Notes under the pieces: generated by a model
The model's input: only the letters and a program-made list of their open reading frames with translations
Told to the model about the DNA's origin: nothing
Database searches by the model: none
Translations under genes and position numbers: made by a program
Shown here: positions 40,756 through 49,519 of the stretch, piece by piece
Position numbering within the stretch: position 1 is the first letter of the stretch
Layout: each line of letters starts with the position of its first letter
Assembly (NCBI GenBank): GCA_013911415.1
Contig: JACETI010000001.1
Coordinates: forward strand, 186,001-250,000
From: Legionella sp.
Lineage (GTDB): Bacteria; Pseudomonadota; Gammaproteobacteria; Legionellales; Legionellaceae
Length of the DNA stretch: 64,000 nt
Reading direction: 5' to 3'

Positions 40756-42444
40756 TTACTTTTTTTGTACGCTTTTTTCACCGTACTTACGGGTGATATA
40801 CCATTGCTGCAATATGGATAAGGTGTTGTTCACAATCCAATATAAGACCAAGCCAGCAGGAAAATTCCAGAACAAGCCGGTAAACAAGATCGGTAAAAAC
40901 ATCATGATCTTGGCTTGCATTGGATCAGGCGGGGCAGGATTTAACTTTTGCTGAACAAGCATGGTTCCGCCCATAATAATAGGCAGTACATGATACATAT
41001 CAGGACTAGATAAATCATTAATCCAAAAAATAAACGGCGCTTGCCTTAATTCGACACTTTCTAATAAAACCCAATAAAGAGCAAAGAACACCGGAATCTG
41101 CACTAAAATAGGCAGACAGCCTCCGAGTGGATTAATTTTTTCTTGTCGATAAAGTTCCATCGTCGCCTGGCTTAGCTTGGCTTTATCGTCTCCATAACGT
41201 TCCTTTAGCATCTGAAGCTTTGGCTGCACGCGACGCATACCTGCCATAGAGCGATAGCTTTTTGCTGATAATTGATAAAACGCTAATTTAATCAGCAAGG
41301 TTACCAATACAATTACCCAACCCCAATTACCAATGAAAGAGTACAAGCCTTTCATTAATGAAAACAACCAGGCTGATAAAAACCATAAGATACCGTAGTC
41401 AACGGTTAAATCTAGTCCAGGGGCAATTGCTTTGAGATCTTTGGTAATTTCGGGACCGACGTACAAATCCGCCCCCACGGTTTCTTTTTCACCAGGTTTG
41501 ACCGTGATCGCAGGCGTCATGGTTCCGATTGTATAATTGTTATTAAGCGTACGTGAGTAAAAGAGGTTTTGGCTGTTTTGAGGCGGAACCCATGCCGTTA
41601 AAAAATAATGCTGTTGCATGGCAATCCAACCACCTGAAGATTGCGTATCTAAATTGGTTTTGTGCATCGCATCAAATGATAATTTTTGATAGCGGTGCTG
41701 ACCTGGCACAGAATAAGAAGCACCTGTATAAGATCCAACGTGGAAGATGCTCGCTTTATCTTCAGGTGGCGCATGCCTAACCAATTGCGTACCAAAATAA
41801 CCAATCCATGGCTGTAAATTTTCATTGTTTAAAACGTAGCGAACACCAATGAGATAACTGCCGCGTTTAAAATGAAATTCCTTACGAACTGCTAACCCTT
41901 CCTCTGTTTTGCCCGATAATGTAACAATTAATTCTTTTGCTTGCTCATCTAATGTATAGATACTAGAGGGCGTTGTGAAATTTACAGCCGTAGGCTCAAG
42001 TTTCTGACCATTGGAAATCAACAAACGACTGTTTGCAACGTAGCGTTGCGTTGTCTGATCCTGCAACAATGTAAAAGGTTCTGTTTTTTTATCAATAGCG
42101 GCAGGGTAATCAATTAATTGTGCCCCCACGATATCACCCTGTTTAGGATCAATCGCAATGTTTAGCACATCTGTTTTCACCCTAATCACAGAGGTTGCAG
42201 CCGGTCGCGATTCTTCTGAAGTAACGGTTGCATTACTGGTTGAAGCAGTTAGAGGGTCAGAAGTAGCTACCTGAGGTAACAAATCCCCTTCGTTCGTCGT
42301 AGAATCGGGATTCTCAAGGTGAATTGTTTGAGATGATAAGGCATTGGATGATGGAACAACAGGATAATCTTTTTGCCAACTTGTATAAAGAGAATATCCT
42401 AAAAAAACCAAAACAGCGTATAGTAGAACACGTCGAGTATCCAT
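40756..42444 (-). CDS. yidC: Membrane protein insertase YidC
   Basis: A 562-residue insertase. An N-terminal membrane helix ([17 protein letters not shown]), a Ser/Thr-rich linker, a large periplasmic beta-sandwich (about 75-330), and a C-terminal Oxa1 core follow. The core contains [61 protein letters not shown] and [16 protein letters not shown]. It inserts proteins into the inner membrane alone or with SecYEG. Its start shares one base with the yidD stop. Confidence 0.98.
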   Translation of the reverse strand: MDTRRVLLYAVLVFLGYSLYTSWQKDYPVVPSSNALSSQTIHLENPDSTTNEGDLLPQVATSDPLTASTSNATVTSEESRPAATSVIRVKTDVLNIAIDPKQGDIVGAQLIDYPAAIDKKTEPFTLLQDQTTQRYVANSRLLISNGQKLEPTAVNFTTPSSIYTLDEQAKELIVTLSGKTEEGLAVRKEFHFKRGSYLIGVRYVLNNENLQPWIGYFGTQLVRHAPPEDKASIFHVGSYTGASYSVPGQHRYQKLSFDAMHKTNLDTQSSGGWIAMQQHYFLTAWVPPQNSQNLFYSRTLNNNYTIGTMTPAITVKPGEKETVGADLYVGPEITKDLKAIAPGLDLTVDYGILWFLSAWLFSLMKGLYSFIGNWGWVIVLVTLLIKLAFYQLSAKSYRSMAGMRRVQPKLQMLKERYGDDKAKLSQATMELYRQEKINPLGGCLPILVQIPVFFALYWVLLESVELRQAPFIFWINDLSSPDMYHVLPIIMGGTMLVQQKLNPAPPDPMQAKIMMFLPILFTGLFWNFPAGLVLYWIVNNTLSILQQWYITRKYGEKSVQKK

Positions 42445-42740
42445 TACAACTTTCCTCGATTAGATGGGTTAGAACGGCCTGCGCACCTTTTGGTAATAGG
42501 CGGAACAGGATCATAACCACCCTTTGCCCAAGGATGGCAGCTTAATATACGATACAGGACAAGCCACATGCCTTTTAATACTCCCCAACGTTGAATCGCA
42601 TCCAGCGCATATTCTGAACAACACGGGGAATAGCGGCAAGCAGGACCCAGGTAAGGGCTTAAAAGAAGTCGATAAGCTTGAATAGGAAAGCGGATTAAAC
42701 AGCGACTGAGCTGTTGGCTGTATGCAATAATTTTTTCCAC
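42444..42740 (-). CDS. yidD: Membrane protein insertion efficiency factor YidD
   Basis: A 98-residue protein with the YidD motifs [29 protein letters not shown] and [23 protein letters not shown], including the conserved cysteines. A GTG start at 42740 lies 46 bases inside rnpA in another frame. It sits in the universal rpmH-rnpA-yidD-yidC order and assists YidC. Confidence 0.95.
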   Translation of the reverse strand: MEKIIAYSQQLSRCLIRFPIQAYRLLLSPYLGPACRYSPCCSEYALDAIQRWGVLKGMWLVLYRILSCHPWAKGGYDPVPPITKRCAGRSNPSNRGKL

Positions 42741-43054
42741 GATCTTACCAAGCTCGAAATAATTTTTTCATTGTCGATAGAAGCCAGGCCATGCCTCGCT
42801 AAAACGACAATATCTACGGGTGGCAATTGCTCTACTCGAAAAGTCTCTCGCAACAAACGTTTCATGCGGTTTCTATCATGTGCTTTCGGTAGCATTTTTT
42901 TAGACAAGGCCAAACCAAGTCTGGCTTTGCCAAGAGAATTCCTACTGTATAAAATAACAAATTCTCTTGAGACCATCTTTTGCGGGCATGCAAACACACC
43001 CGCGTAATCACGCTTGGTTAAGAGACGACGAGATCGGTCGAATGGATAATTCAT
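42695..43054 (-). CDS. rnpA: Ribonuclease P protein component
   Basis: A 119-residue protein with the RnpA signature KKMLPKAHDRNRMKRLLRETFR and the N-terminal RLLTKRDYAGVF. It assists the RNase P RNA in trimming tRNA 5' ends. Its 3' end overlaps the yidD start by 46 bases. Basic, of normal length. Confidence 0.97.
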   Translation of the reverse strand: MNYPFDRSRRLLTKRDYAGVFACPQKMVSREFVILYSRNSLGKARLGLALSKKMLPKAHDRNRMKRLLRETFRVEQLPPVDIVVLARHGLASIDNEKIISSLVRSWKKLLHTANSSVAV

Positions 43055-43096
43055 GAAACGGCTTAATACTCACACAGCACGTGATAAAAGTGCTTA

Positions 43097-43231
43097 TTAT
43101 GCCGTTAAACGTTTACGTCCTTTAGCGCGACGGCGTTTCAATATCATTCGCCCCCAACGCGTTGCCATACGCTGGCGGAATCCATGATCTCTTTTACGCT
43201 TTAAATTACTGGGTTGGAAAGTTCGTTTCAT
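43097..43231 (-). CDS. rpmH: 50S ribosomal protein L34
   Basis: A 44-residue highly basic protein: [19 protein letters not shown], then the [18 protein letters not shown] end, close to E. coli L34. It lies 42 bases upstream of rnpA, the standard pairing. No dnaA gene or DnaA-box cluster lies upstream; the neighbour there is the 1087-residue repeat protein. Confidence 0.98.
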   Translation of the reverse strand: MKRTFQPSNLKRKRDHGFRQRMATRWGRMILKRRRAKGRKRLTA

Positions 43232-43373
43232 TGAAGAGCCTACTGCCTGTTAAATATATTAATTAGATGCTTTGCGGAAAGGCAAGCCCTTGCATTTTGC
43301 CTTAAAAGTGTATCAAAAAGCAAGATATTTAAAGAAACTTCAGAAACCTATATGTTCGAAGCACTCAAAATGT

Positions 43374-46300
43374 TTACTTTTTATAAGAATTATTTTGAGG
43401 CTTATTAACTGACTGGTCCATTGATTCTGTTCTACGACCTGATTTAAGCACGGCTGACTGATCAATTGATCCTGTTCTCTTGCGACCTGAGTTAAGCGCT
43501 GCATCGGGCTCCCCGCCTGTACGGTACGTTTGCGGTTTAAAAAAAGAGCCTGCGGGATAATTCACGGATTGATTTACCCCCCGAGTGCTTTTATTTGCCT
43601 GGAAGCTGGTATTGCTACCTCCCTCAATGCGATGTTGGGATGCCCCTCTTTGCTTAGATGACGATTTCCCTTCATTTTCCCTATTCGGTTTAACAAGTGA
43701 ATTGTTGGAATCAGTTTGAGGCCTTGCTGTTTGGGAACCAGCTGGGAAGGATACCGGTGGTAATTTATTAGTTGAATTGTATTTTTCTTGGTTTCTCTGT
43801 AGGTATTTTTTTAAAGCATTGATGTCAGGACGTTCTGTACCAAGTTCTTTTTGTTGTGCTTTACGTAGTATATCTTTGGCATAAGTAGAGGGTGTTTTCA
43901 ACGTCATTTTGGACGTTTTTATTGAATCGAAATTAGGCTTACTCACTAGATTCCCTTGAATGGAGGACGATAAGCTCTCAACCTTAGGCTTTAAAATTTC
44001 CTCAATTTGCAAAGACAACATATCTACTGCTTGAGGCATAGGGTTTTGCTGTTTAGATGAGTTTGTTTGTATGTTACTATGGTGGGGTATGGCTGATCTT
44101 ATGAGCAGGTCAAGTTGATTTGTCTCTAAAGACAATAAATGATATATGGATAGGCCTTTTACACTTTTAAAAAGAACCTTGATTCTTTCCTGTGCATTGT
44201 TAAGTTCGCAACTATCCCTCAACTTTCTTACATTATTAGTGAGTGTAGCTGCATCTACTTGACTCACATTCGCAGCTAGCGTACTTAAAGCAACCACCAG
44301 CCCGTTTGCCCAGCTTGGATCCCATTCATTAAAACGGTCCAAACACCGCTGGTCAATACATTCAAAGAGCTTTGGTAGCTGCGCTTGCATTGATTGTAAC
44401 CAGATCAAACACTCTATTGCAGGAAGCGAGGATTTTTCATTGTGCGATAACGATGAAGATTGTAAGGGTTTATGTTCGGGCTTTTTATCTTTGCCAAAGA
44501 GCGCTGTTAATGAGCGTTGAATGTTAACCCCTTCCTCCGTCTGGTTATCCGCAAAAAAACATCGCACTACGTTTGGTTCAAACGTTTTTAATGCGGATAA
44601 AAGTTTCCAGTTTTCTTGAGCTGACTCTTTATTCAATCCAGCGATAAAAGCGTTATTTTTTAGGATTGTCGTTGCAACATCAGCGGGTATCTCTTTTAAT
44701 TCAGTCATGATATTTTCAAGCTGACAACCGCTGTTTTCGGCAAGCTTTAACAATGCTTGGGCGTGTTCTAGAAACACCTCTCTTATTCTTGCATCGAAAG
44801 GCTCTAGTTCTGATAAACCTTTAGCAAGCGCATTATCTAGAGTTTGAGCATTTTTTTGATGAGCGAGCAATTGAATAAAGTAATTTATTTTTTTATAAAT
44901 TATGAGAGGAGAATACCCACGAACGTTCATTTTGATAATGTCGCGTACCAAAATACTAATCAGCGCATTGGGCATATCAGCAAACGGATTCTCTTTTTCA
45001 AACCTCCTGTAGCTAATGTGGTTTTTAATGACCTTAATCATTGCACCCGCTTCTTCTAAATGGGACAGTAAATTATTAAAAAGGCCTAAATCACTTTCAA
45101 ACAATTTTTGTAGGGTTTTGATTGATATGCCTGTGCTTACTTTGATGTGCGCCCATCTTATATAATTCATATCTTTATACATCAGGCTTTGTATCGTTTG
45201 TAGGTACGGTTTTTGATAGGTTGCAACATCTTTTAACAAGGGCAGTTCACTGAGACGTTCAACAGGATGATCTGCCAAGTCATTACCTGATTTGCGCTCG
45301 AAAAAAACCATATGCAAGTCTTGAATTAACTTATCAAAATTTTCCTCTTTCTTCACGGCTGCTTGCTCAGCCTTTTCACCTTTCTTCACGGCTGCTTGCT
45401 CAGCCTTTTCACCTTTCTTCACGGCTGCTTGCTCAGCCTTTTCATCTTTCGTCTCGGCTGCTTGCTCAGCCTTTTCATCTTTCGTCTCGGCTGCTTGCTC
45501 AGCCTTTTCACCTTTCGTCTCGGCTGCTTGCTCAGCTTTTTCATCTTTCGTCTCGGCTGCTTGCTCAGCCTCATCCGTTTGATTTTGAACAGGTTGTCGT
45601 ACATCCCCATCATTATAGCGAATTAATTGCTCGATACTCTCATACCGACTTTGCACTGACCGAACAATATCTTCCTCTTTTTTTGGAATAACTTGATCGG
45701 TTTTCTCCTCTTTCTTTTTAGCTGATTGTTCAACCTTCTCGTTCTTATTCTGGGATGATTGATCAGGTTTTATAACTTGCTTTTGAGTGACATTCGCAGG
45801 CGCAACCTTCTGCACTACAACCCCTTGCCCTCTCTTAACAGTAACATGTACTACCTTTGTAGCTTTCTTTTGAGCAATTTGGTTAACAACCTCAGTTTTG
45901 GGTTCAGCCTTTTGACTATTATTTTCATTTGTTGATTGGATAGGTTGATCTAGTTTTTCGTCTTCTTCTGTGGATTGATCAAAACTCTCCTCCATTCCTT
46001 GCGTCAATTGCTCAGAAATCTTATTTTTGCTTTTCTTATATTGTTTATTAAGCTCTGTCCAAATCTCGTCTAAAATAATGCGAGGATGGGAGGTTTGATA
46101 ATCAACCATGTTTCGTAACCGTTTATCCATCCATCCAATCAATGATTCGCGTTGTTCAGACGTGAGCATATGCAAACGTGCTCCAATCTTACGGAGTGTT
46201 TCCCGAAAAAATTGTTGGTTATTTTTCATCGCCAGTAATAATGATTTGGTTAAGGCGACCTGACTACTTAAATTATCGCGTAAACGATTAAATCGCTGCC

Positions 46301-46637
46301 TCTTTGTACTCAAAAAAATTTCTTGATCTTCTTCATCATTTATAGAAGACTCATGAGACTGGACAATTTCTTTCATTCGTTTCAAGAATACTTTAGAAGC
46401 AGAGTGTTGAAGTGTAGGCTCTTCAATGGGCCCATAAAGATAGGCGTTACAAGTATCGAGCTCCCTTAGAAAATTGTCCGCTTCTTTGAAACCGCTTTTT
46501 TCTACGAGCTCAAACATTGCTAACCGGATTGAGCGGAAAGCCTCATCTAATTTCTCATTAATTCCCGACTCGATGCCTCTGTGGCCTTCCTTAATGGGAT
46601 GCTTGGCAATACTCGTGGTCTTTCCTTTACCTTTCAT
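43374..46637 (-). CDS. Large repeat-containing protein, putative effector
   Basis: A 1087-residue protein that I do not recognise. The first 230 residues are helical and charged. A Lys/Glu/Gln-rich region (about 235-430) includes seven near-perfect copies of an 11-residue unit with core EKAEQAAETKD or EKAEQAAVKKG. A helical, leucine-rich domain spans about 435-870. The tail is low-complexity, rich in Ser, Asn, Gln and Arg, and ends with two near-copies of RTGSIDQSA / RTESMDQSV. No signal peptide or membrane helix. ATG at 46637 is the start; TTG at 46649 is in frame. Composition suggests a secreted effector, by inference only. Confidence 0.65.
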   Translation of the reverse strand: MKGKGKTTSIAKHPIKEGHRGIESGINEKLDEAFRSIRLAMFELVEKSGFKEADNFLRELDTCNAYLYGPIEEPTLQHSASKVFLKRMKEIVQSHESSINDEEDQEIFLSTKRQRFNRLRDNLSSQVALTKSLLLAMKNNQQFFRETLRKIGARLHMLTSEQRESLIGWMDKRLRNMVDYQTSHPRIILDEIWTELNKQYKKSKNKISEQLTQGMEESFDQSTEEDEKLDQPIQSTNENNSQKAEPKTEVVNQIAQKKATKVVHVTVKRGQGVVVQKVAPANVTQKQVIKPDQSSQNKNEKVEQSAKKKEEKTDQVIPKKEEDIVRSVQSRYESIEQLIRYNDGDVRQPVQNQTDEAEQAAETKDEKAEQAAETKGEKAEQAAETKDEKAEQAAETKDEKAEQAAVKKGEKAEQAAVKKGEKAEQAAVKKEENFDKLIQDLHMVFFERKSGNDLADHPVERLSELPLLKDVATYQKPYLQTIQSLMYKDMNYIRWAHIKVSTGISIKTLQKLFESDLGLFNNLLSHLEEAGAMIKVIKNHISYRRFEKENPFADMPNALISILVRDIIKMNVRGYSPLIIYKKINYFIQLLAHQKNAQTLDNALAKGLSELEPFDARIREVFLEHAQALLKLAENSGCQLENIMTELKEIPADVATTILKNNAFIAGLNKESAQENWKLLSALKTFEPNVVRCFFADNQTEEGVNIQRSLTALFGKDKKPEHKPLQSSSLSHNEKSSLPAIECLIWLQSMQAQLPKLFECIDQRCLDRFNEWDPSWANGLVVALSTLAANVSQVDAATLTNNVRKLRDSCELNNAQERIKVLFKSVKGLSIYHLLSLETNQLDLLIRSAIPHHSNIQTNSSKQQNPMPQAVDMLSLQIEEILKPKVESLSSSIQGNLVSKPNFDSIKTSKMTLKTPSTYAKDILRKAQQKELGTERPDINALKKYLQRNQEKYNSTNKLPPVSFPAGSQTARPQTDSNNSLVKPNRENEGKSSSKQRGASQHRIEGGSNTSFQANKSTRGVNQSVNYPAGSFFKPQTYRTGGEPDAALNSGRKRTGSIDQSAVLKSGRRTESMDQSVNKPQNNSYKK
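45355..45580 (-). repeat. 33-bp tandem repeat, about 7 copies, in-frame
   Basis: Units begin at 45355, 45388, 45421, 45454, 45487, 45520 and 45553. Each is 33 bases, so each adds 11 residues without shifting the frame. All share the core CGGCTGCTTGCTCAGC (one has no change at all from its neighbour); the variable part alternates between CTTTCTTCA and CTTTCGTCT versions. Copy number is likely to vary by slippage. Confidence 0.93.
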
Positions 46638-46732
46638 AGTATTTTTCAATATAGAGGCTATATGAATTAATTTTAGGATATTTTTACAAAAAATAACAAA
46701 ATCTCAATTCTGAGCAAAGAAGCTATAAGAAG

Positions 46733-48238
46733 TTACTCCGCTCTCTTAGGGGGGCAATTAAATTCGCTTAGGATGTGTTCCGATTGATCAATAACCTGCA
46801 AGGTAATAGGAAATTTCCAAAGCATGTGTAAATATTTTAAAACTTCAGAGGTGGTTTCTTCTAAAGGAACTCTGTCTTGCTGTAAATAACGCAATGTCAG
46901 CGTTCTATCGCCTTGACAATTAACGCTAAAAACTTGTATATCTGGTTCGATATGACCTAAATTATATTGACGAGATAATGCGTTGCGGATGGTTTGATAC
47001 CCACCTTCATTATGAATAGCTTTAACCAATAGATTTGGTTGTAAATCGTCATCAACGATTTCAAATAATTTCATCTCTCTGATTAATCGCGGCGACAGAT
47101 ATTGTGCGATAAAGCTTTCATCTTTGAAATTGCGCATCGCATGATCGAGGCTTGTTATCCAGGGTGTGTTCGCAAGGTAAGGAAACCAACGTTTATCTTC
47201 CTCACTTGGCGCTTCACAAATGCGTTTGATGTCCCTTAACATATTATACCCTAGGGTATAGGGATTAATTCCTGAAAACCCTGGATGATTAAAAGCTGGC
47301 TGAGCAATCACATTCGTATGGTTTTGAAGTGCCTCTAACATGAATTCATCGGTTACCAAACCTTCATCGTAAAGAGCGTTTAAAAGCGTATAGTGCCAAA
47401 AACTAGCCCATCCTTCATTCATTACTTTGGTTTGGCGTTGAGGATAAAAATATTGCGCCACTTTTCTAACGATCCGAATCACTTCTCTCTGCCACGGCTC
47501 TAACAAGGGTGCATTTTTTTCAAGGAAATATAGAATATTTTCTTGAGGTTCTTCGGGAAAATGTTGCGCTGCTTTCTTACCTTCTATAGGTTGAGTTTCC
47601 GGTATAATGCGCCATAATTCGTTGACTTGTGACTGCAAATACATTTCGCGATTTTTCTGTCGAATCCGCTCTTCTTGGATCGACAACGGTGAAGGATGCT
47701 TGTATCGATCAACCCCATAATTACGTAAGGCATGGCATGCATCTAAAAGCGCTTCTACTTCATTAATTCCATAACGTTCTTCACACTCTCTAATATAATT
47801 TTTAGCAAAAACTAAATAATCAATGATAGAGTCCGCAGTAGTCCACATTTTAAATAAATAGTTGCTTTTAAAAAAAGAATTATGGCCGTAACAAGCATGA
47901 GCAATCACCAAGGCCTGCATGGCCATGGTATTCTCTTCCATCAAATAAGAAATGCATGGGTTAGAATTAATCACCAATTCATAAGCTAACCCCATCTGAC
48001 CACGTTGATAACTCCGTTCAATAGAAACAAACTGCTTTCCAAAGGACCAATGATGATAGCCGATAGGCATACCAACTGAAGCGTAAGCATCAATCATTTG
48101 TTCAGCAGAAATAACTTCAATCTGATTGGGATAAGTGTCTAAACCAAAATCCTTTGCAAGTCTTCCGATCGCTTCGTCATATCGAACAAGGAGGTCAAAT
48201 GTCCACTCTGCTCCAACAGACAGAGGCTCTTTCCTCAT
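46733..48238 (-). CDS. SpoVR family protein (YcgB)
   Basis: A 501-residue SpoVR/YcgB protein: YELVINSNPCISYLMEENTMAMQALVIAHACYGHNSFFKSNY, then NEGWASFWHYTLL and NPYTLGYNMLRDIKRICE. The family is linked to stress and stationary phase; its activity is not known, but it always sits with a PrkA kinase and a DUF444 protein. It overlaps the DUF444 gene by ATGA. Confidence 0.95.
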   Translation of the reverse strand: MRKEPLSVGAEWTFDLLVRYDEAIGRLAKDFGLDTYPNQIEVISAEQMIDAYASVGMPIGYHHWSFGKQFVSIERSYQRGQMGLAYELVINSNPCISYLMEENTMAMQALVIAHACYGHNSFFKSNYLFKMWTTADSIIDYLVFAKNYIRECEERYGINEVEALLDACHALRNYGVDRYKHPSPLSIQEERIRQKNREMYLQSQVNELWRIIPETQPIEGKKAAQHFPEEPQENILYFLEKNAPLLEPWQREVIRIVRKVAQYFYPQRQTKVMNEGWASFWHYTLLNALYDEGLVTDEFMLEALQNHTNVIAQPAFNHPGFSGINPYTLGYNMLRDIKRICEAPSEEDKRWFPYLANTPWITSLDHAMRNFKDESFIAQYLSPRLIREMKLFEIVDDDLQPNLLVKAIHNEGGYQTIRNALSRQYNLGHIEPDIQVFSVNCQGDRTLTLRYLQQDRVPLEETTSEVLKYLHMLWKFPITLQVIDQSEHILSEFNCPPKRAE

Positions 48239-49503
48239 GCGGGTTTCCTCTTAAATAGGTTATGGAATACCGGATAAATATCAGCAACATTATCAATATT
48301 TTCCATGGCAAAATTTGGATGCTTTCGCTGAATTTGTTGGTACACTTCCCATAAACTTTGATGGTGCCTTGGCATAATTTCGATATAAGCAAAATATTGG
48401 ATCCAAGGAATAATTTTTTCTTGCAGTATTTCTCTGCAATAGGGTGAATCCGCATTCCAATTATCACCGTCTGACGCTTGAGCGACGTAAATATTCCATG
48501 CTGATGAAGGAAATCGGGTTTCAATTAAACGACCTAATAGCTCCAATGCACTAGACACCACGGTTCCACCTGTTTCGCGCGAATAGAAAAATGCTTCTTC
48601 ATCCACTTCTTTAGCAGAGGTGTGGTGACGAATAAATACCAATTCGATTTTTTCATAATTCTTCGTTAAGAAAAGATACAAAAGAATAAAAAAACGCTTG
48701 GCGATATCTTTTTTAACCTCATCCATGGATCCAGAAACATCCATGACACAGAACATTACGGCTTGTGTAGAGGGAAGAGGGAGTCGCACATGGTGGTTGT
48801 AGCGTAAGTCAATCGTATCAATGAATGGAATCGATTTAATTTTGCGCTCTAAAAAGTTTCGATCTTCTTCTAAGCGGTTTTGTTCACTGTGTTCAGCGCA
48901 AGGATTTATTTTATGCTTTTCAAGAGATTCTTTAACATTCCGTAAACGGCGTTTGTAGGGAGCTGTTAATGCCATGCGTCGAGCTGCTGCTTGTCGCATG
49001 GAACGCACGACATTAATATTTGCGGGTGTACCTGTTTGCGTAATGCCGGTACGAACCATCTTGTAATCGCGAATGCTTACCAAATCTTTCTTAATTAAAT
49101 CCGGTAGCTCTAAATCCTCAAAGTACAAATCCATAAATTCTTCACGTGACAATTGAAAGGTGAATTCATCCTCAGCCACACCCTCCGAATTCCCTTTATC
49201 ACCAGGGGCCGCCCCTCCTCGCATGGGGGGAGGACGTTTGATTAAGTCTCCTGTCATAAATTCTTCGTTGCCCGGCAAAACGTGTTCTATATAACCCCGT
49301 CGGCCGCTTTGGAATTGGGGTTCAGAAATATCCTTTGTAGGAATACTGATAGGCTCCCCTTGATCAATATCAGTGATACTGCGTTTGCCAACGGCATCTG
49401 CGACTGCCTGTTTAATTTGATTCTTATAACGTCGCAGGAAGCGTTGTCGATTGACCATGCTTTTCTTACCTGCATTTAAGCGTCGATCAAGAAATTGTGA
49501 CAT
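48235..49503 (-). CDS. DUF444 VWA-like protein (YeaH)
   Basis: A 422-residue YeaH/YhbH protein. It starts SQFLDRRLNAGKKSMVNRQRFLRRYK, has an F-x-L-SREEFMDLYFEDLELPD block, and a VWA-like region with FCVMDVSGSMDEVKKDIAKRFF. Part of the yeaG-yeaH-ycgB stress module; its role is undefined, probably a substrate or partner of the kinase. It lies 16 bases after prkA. Confidence 0.95.
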   Translation of the reverse strand: MSQFLDRRLNAGKKSMVNRQRFLRRYKNQIKQAVADAVGKRSITDIDQGEPISIPTKDISEPQFQSGRRGYIEHVLPGNEEFMTGDLIKRPPPMRGGAAPGDKGNSEGVAEDEFTFQLSREEFMDLYFEDLELPDLIKKDLVSIRDYKMVRTGITQTGTPANINVVRSMRQAAARRMALTAPYKRRLRNVKESLEKHKINPCAEHSEQNRLEEDRNFLERKIKSIPFIDTIDLRYNHHVRLPLPSTQAVMFCVMDVSGSMDEVKKDIAKRFFILLYLFLTKNYEKIELVFIRHHTSAKEVDEEAFFYSRETGGTVVSSALELLGRLIETRFPSSAWNIYVAQASDGDNWNADSPYCREILQEKIIPWIQYFAYIEIMPRHHQSLWEVYQQIQRKHPNFAMENIDNVADIYPVFHNLFKRKPA

Positions 49504-49519
49504 TGCTATGATCCTCTGC

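Noticed and set aside
42695-42740. 46-base overlap of rnpA and yidD as a possible annotation error.
   Set aside because: Both proteins carry their family motifs, and extensive rnpA-yidD overlaps are normal in this operon.
45355-45580. Array of seven 33-bp repeats that could suggest CRISPR.
   Set aside because: There are no spacers; units abut directly, keep the reading frame of the 1087-residue protein, and no cas gene is near.
45363-45626. Plus-strand frame with CLLSLFTF repeats that looks like a membrane protein.
   Set aside because: It is the antisense reading of the 33-bp repeat; regularity comes from the repeat, not from coding selection.
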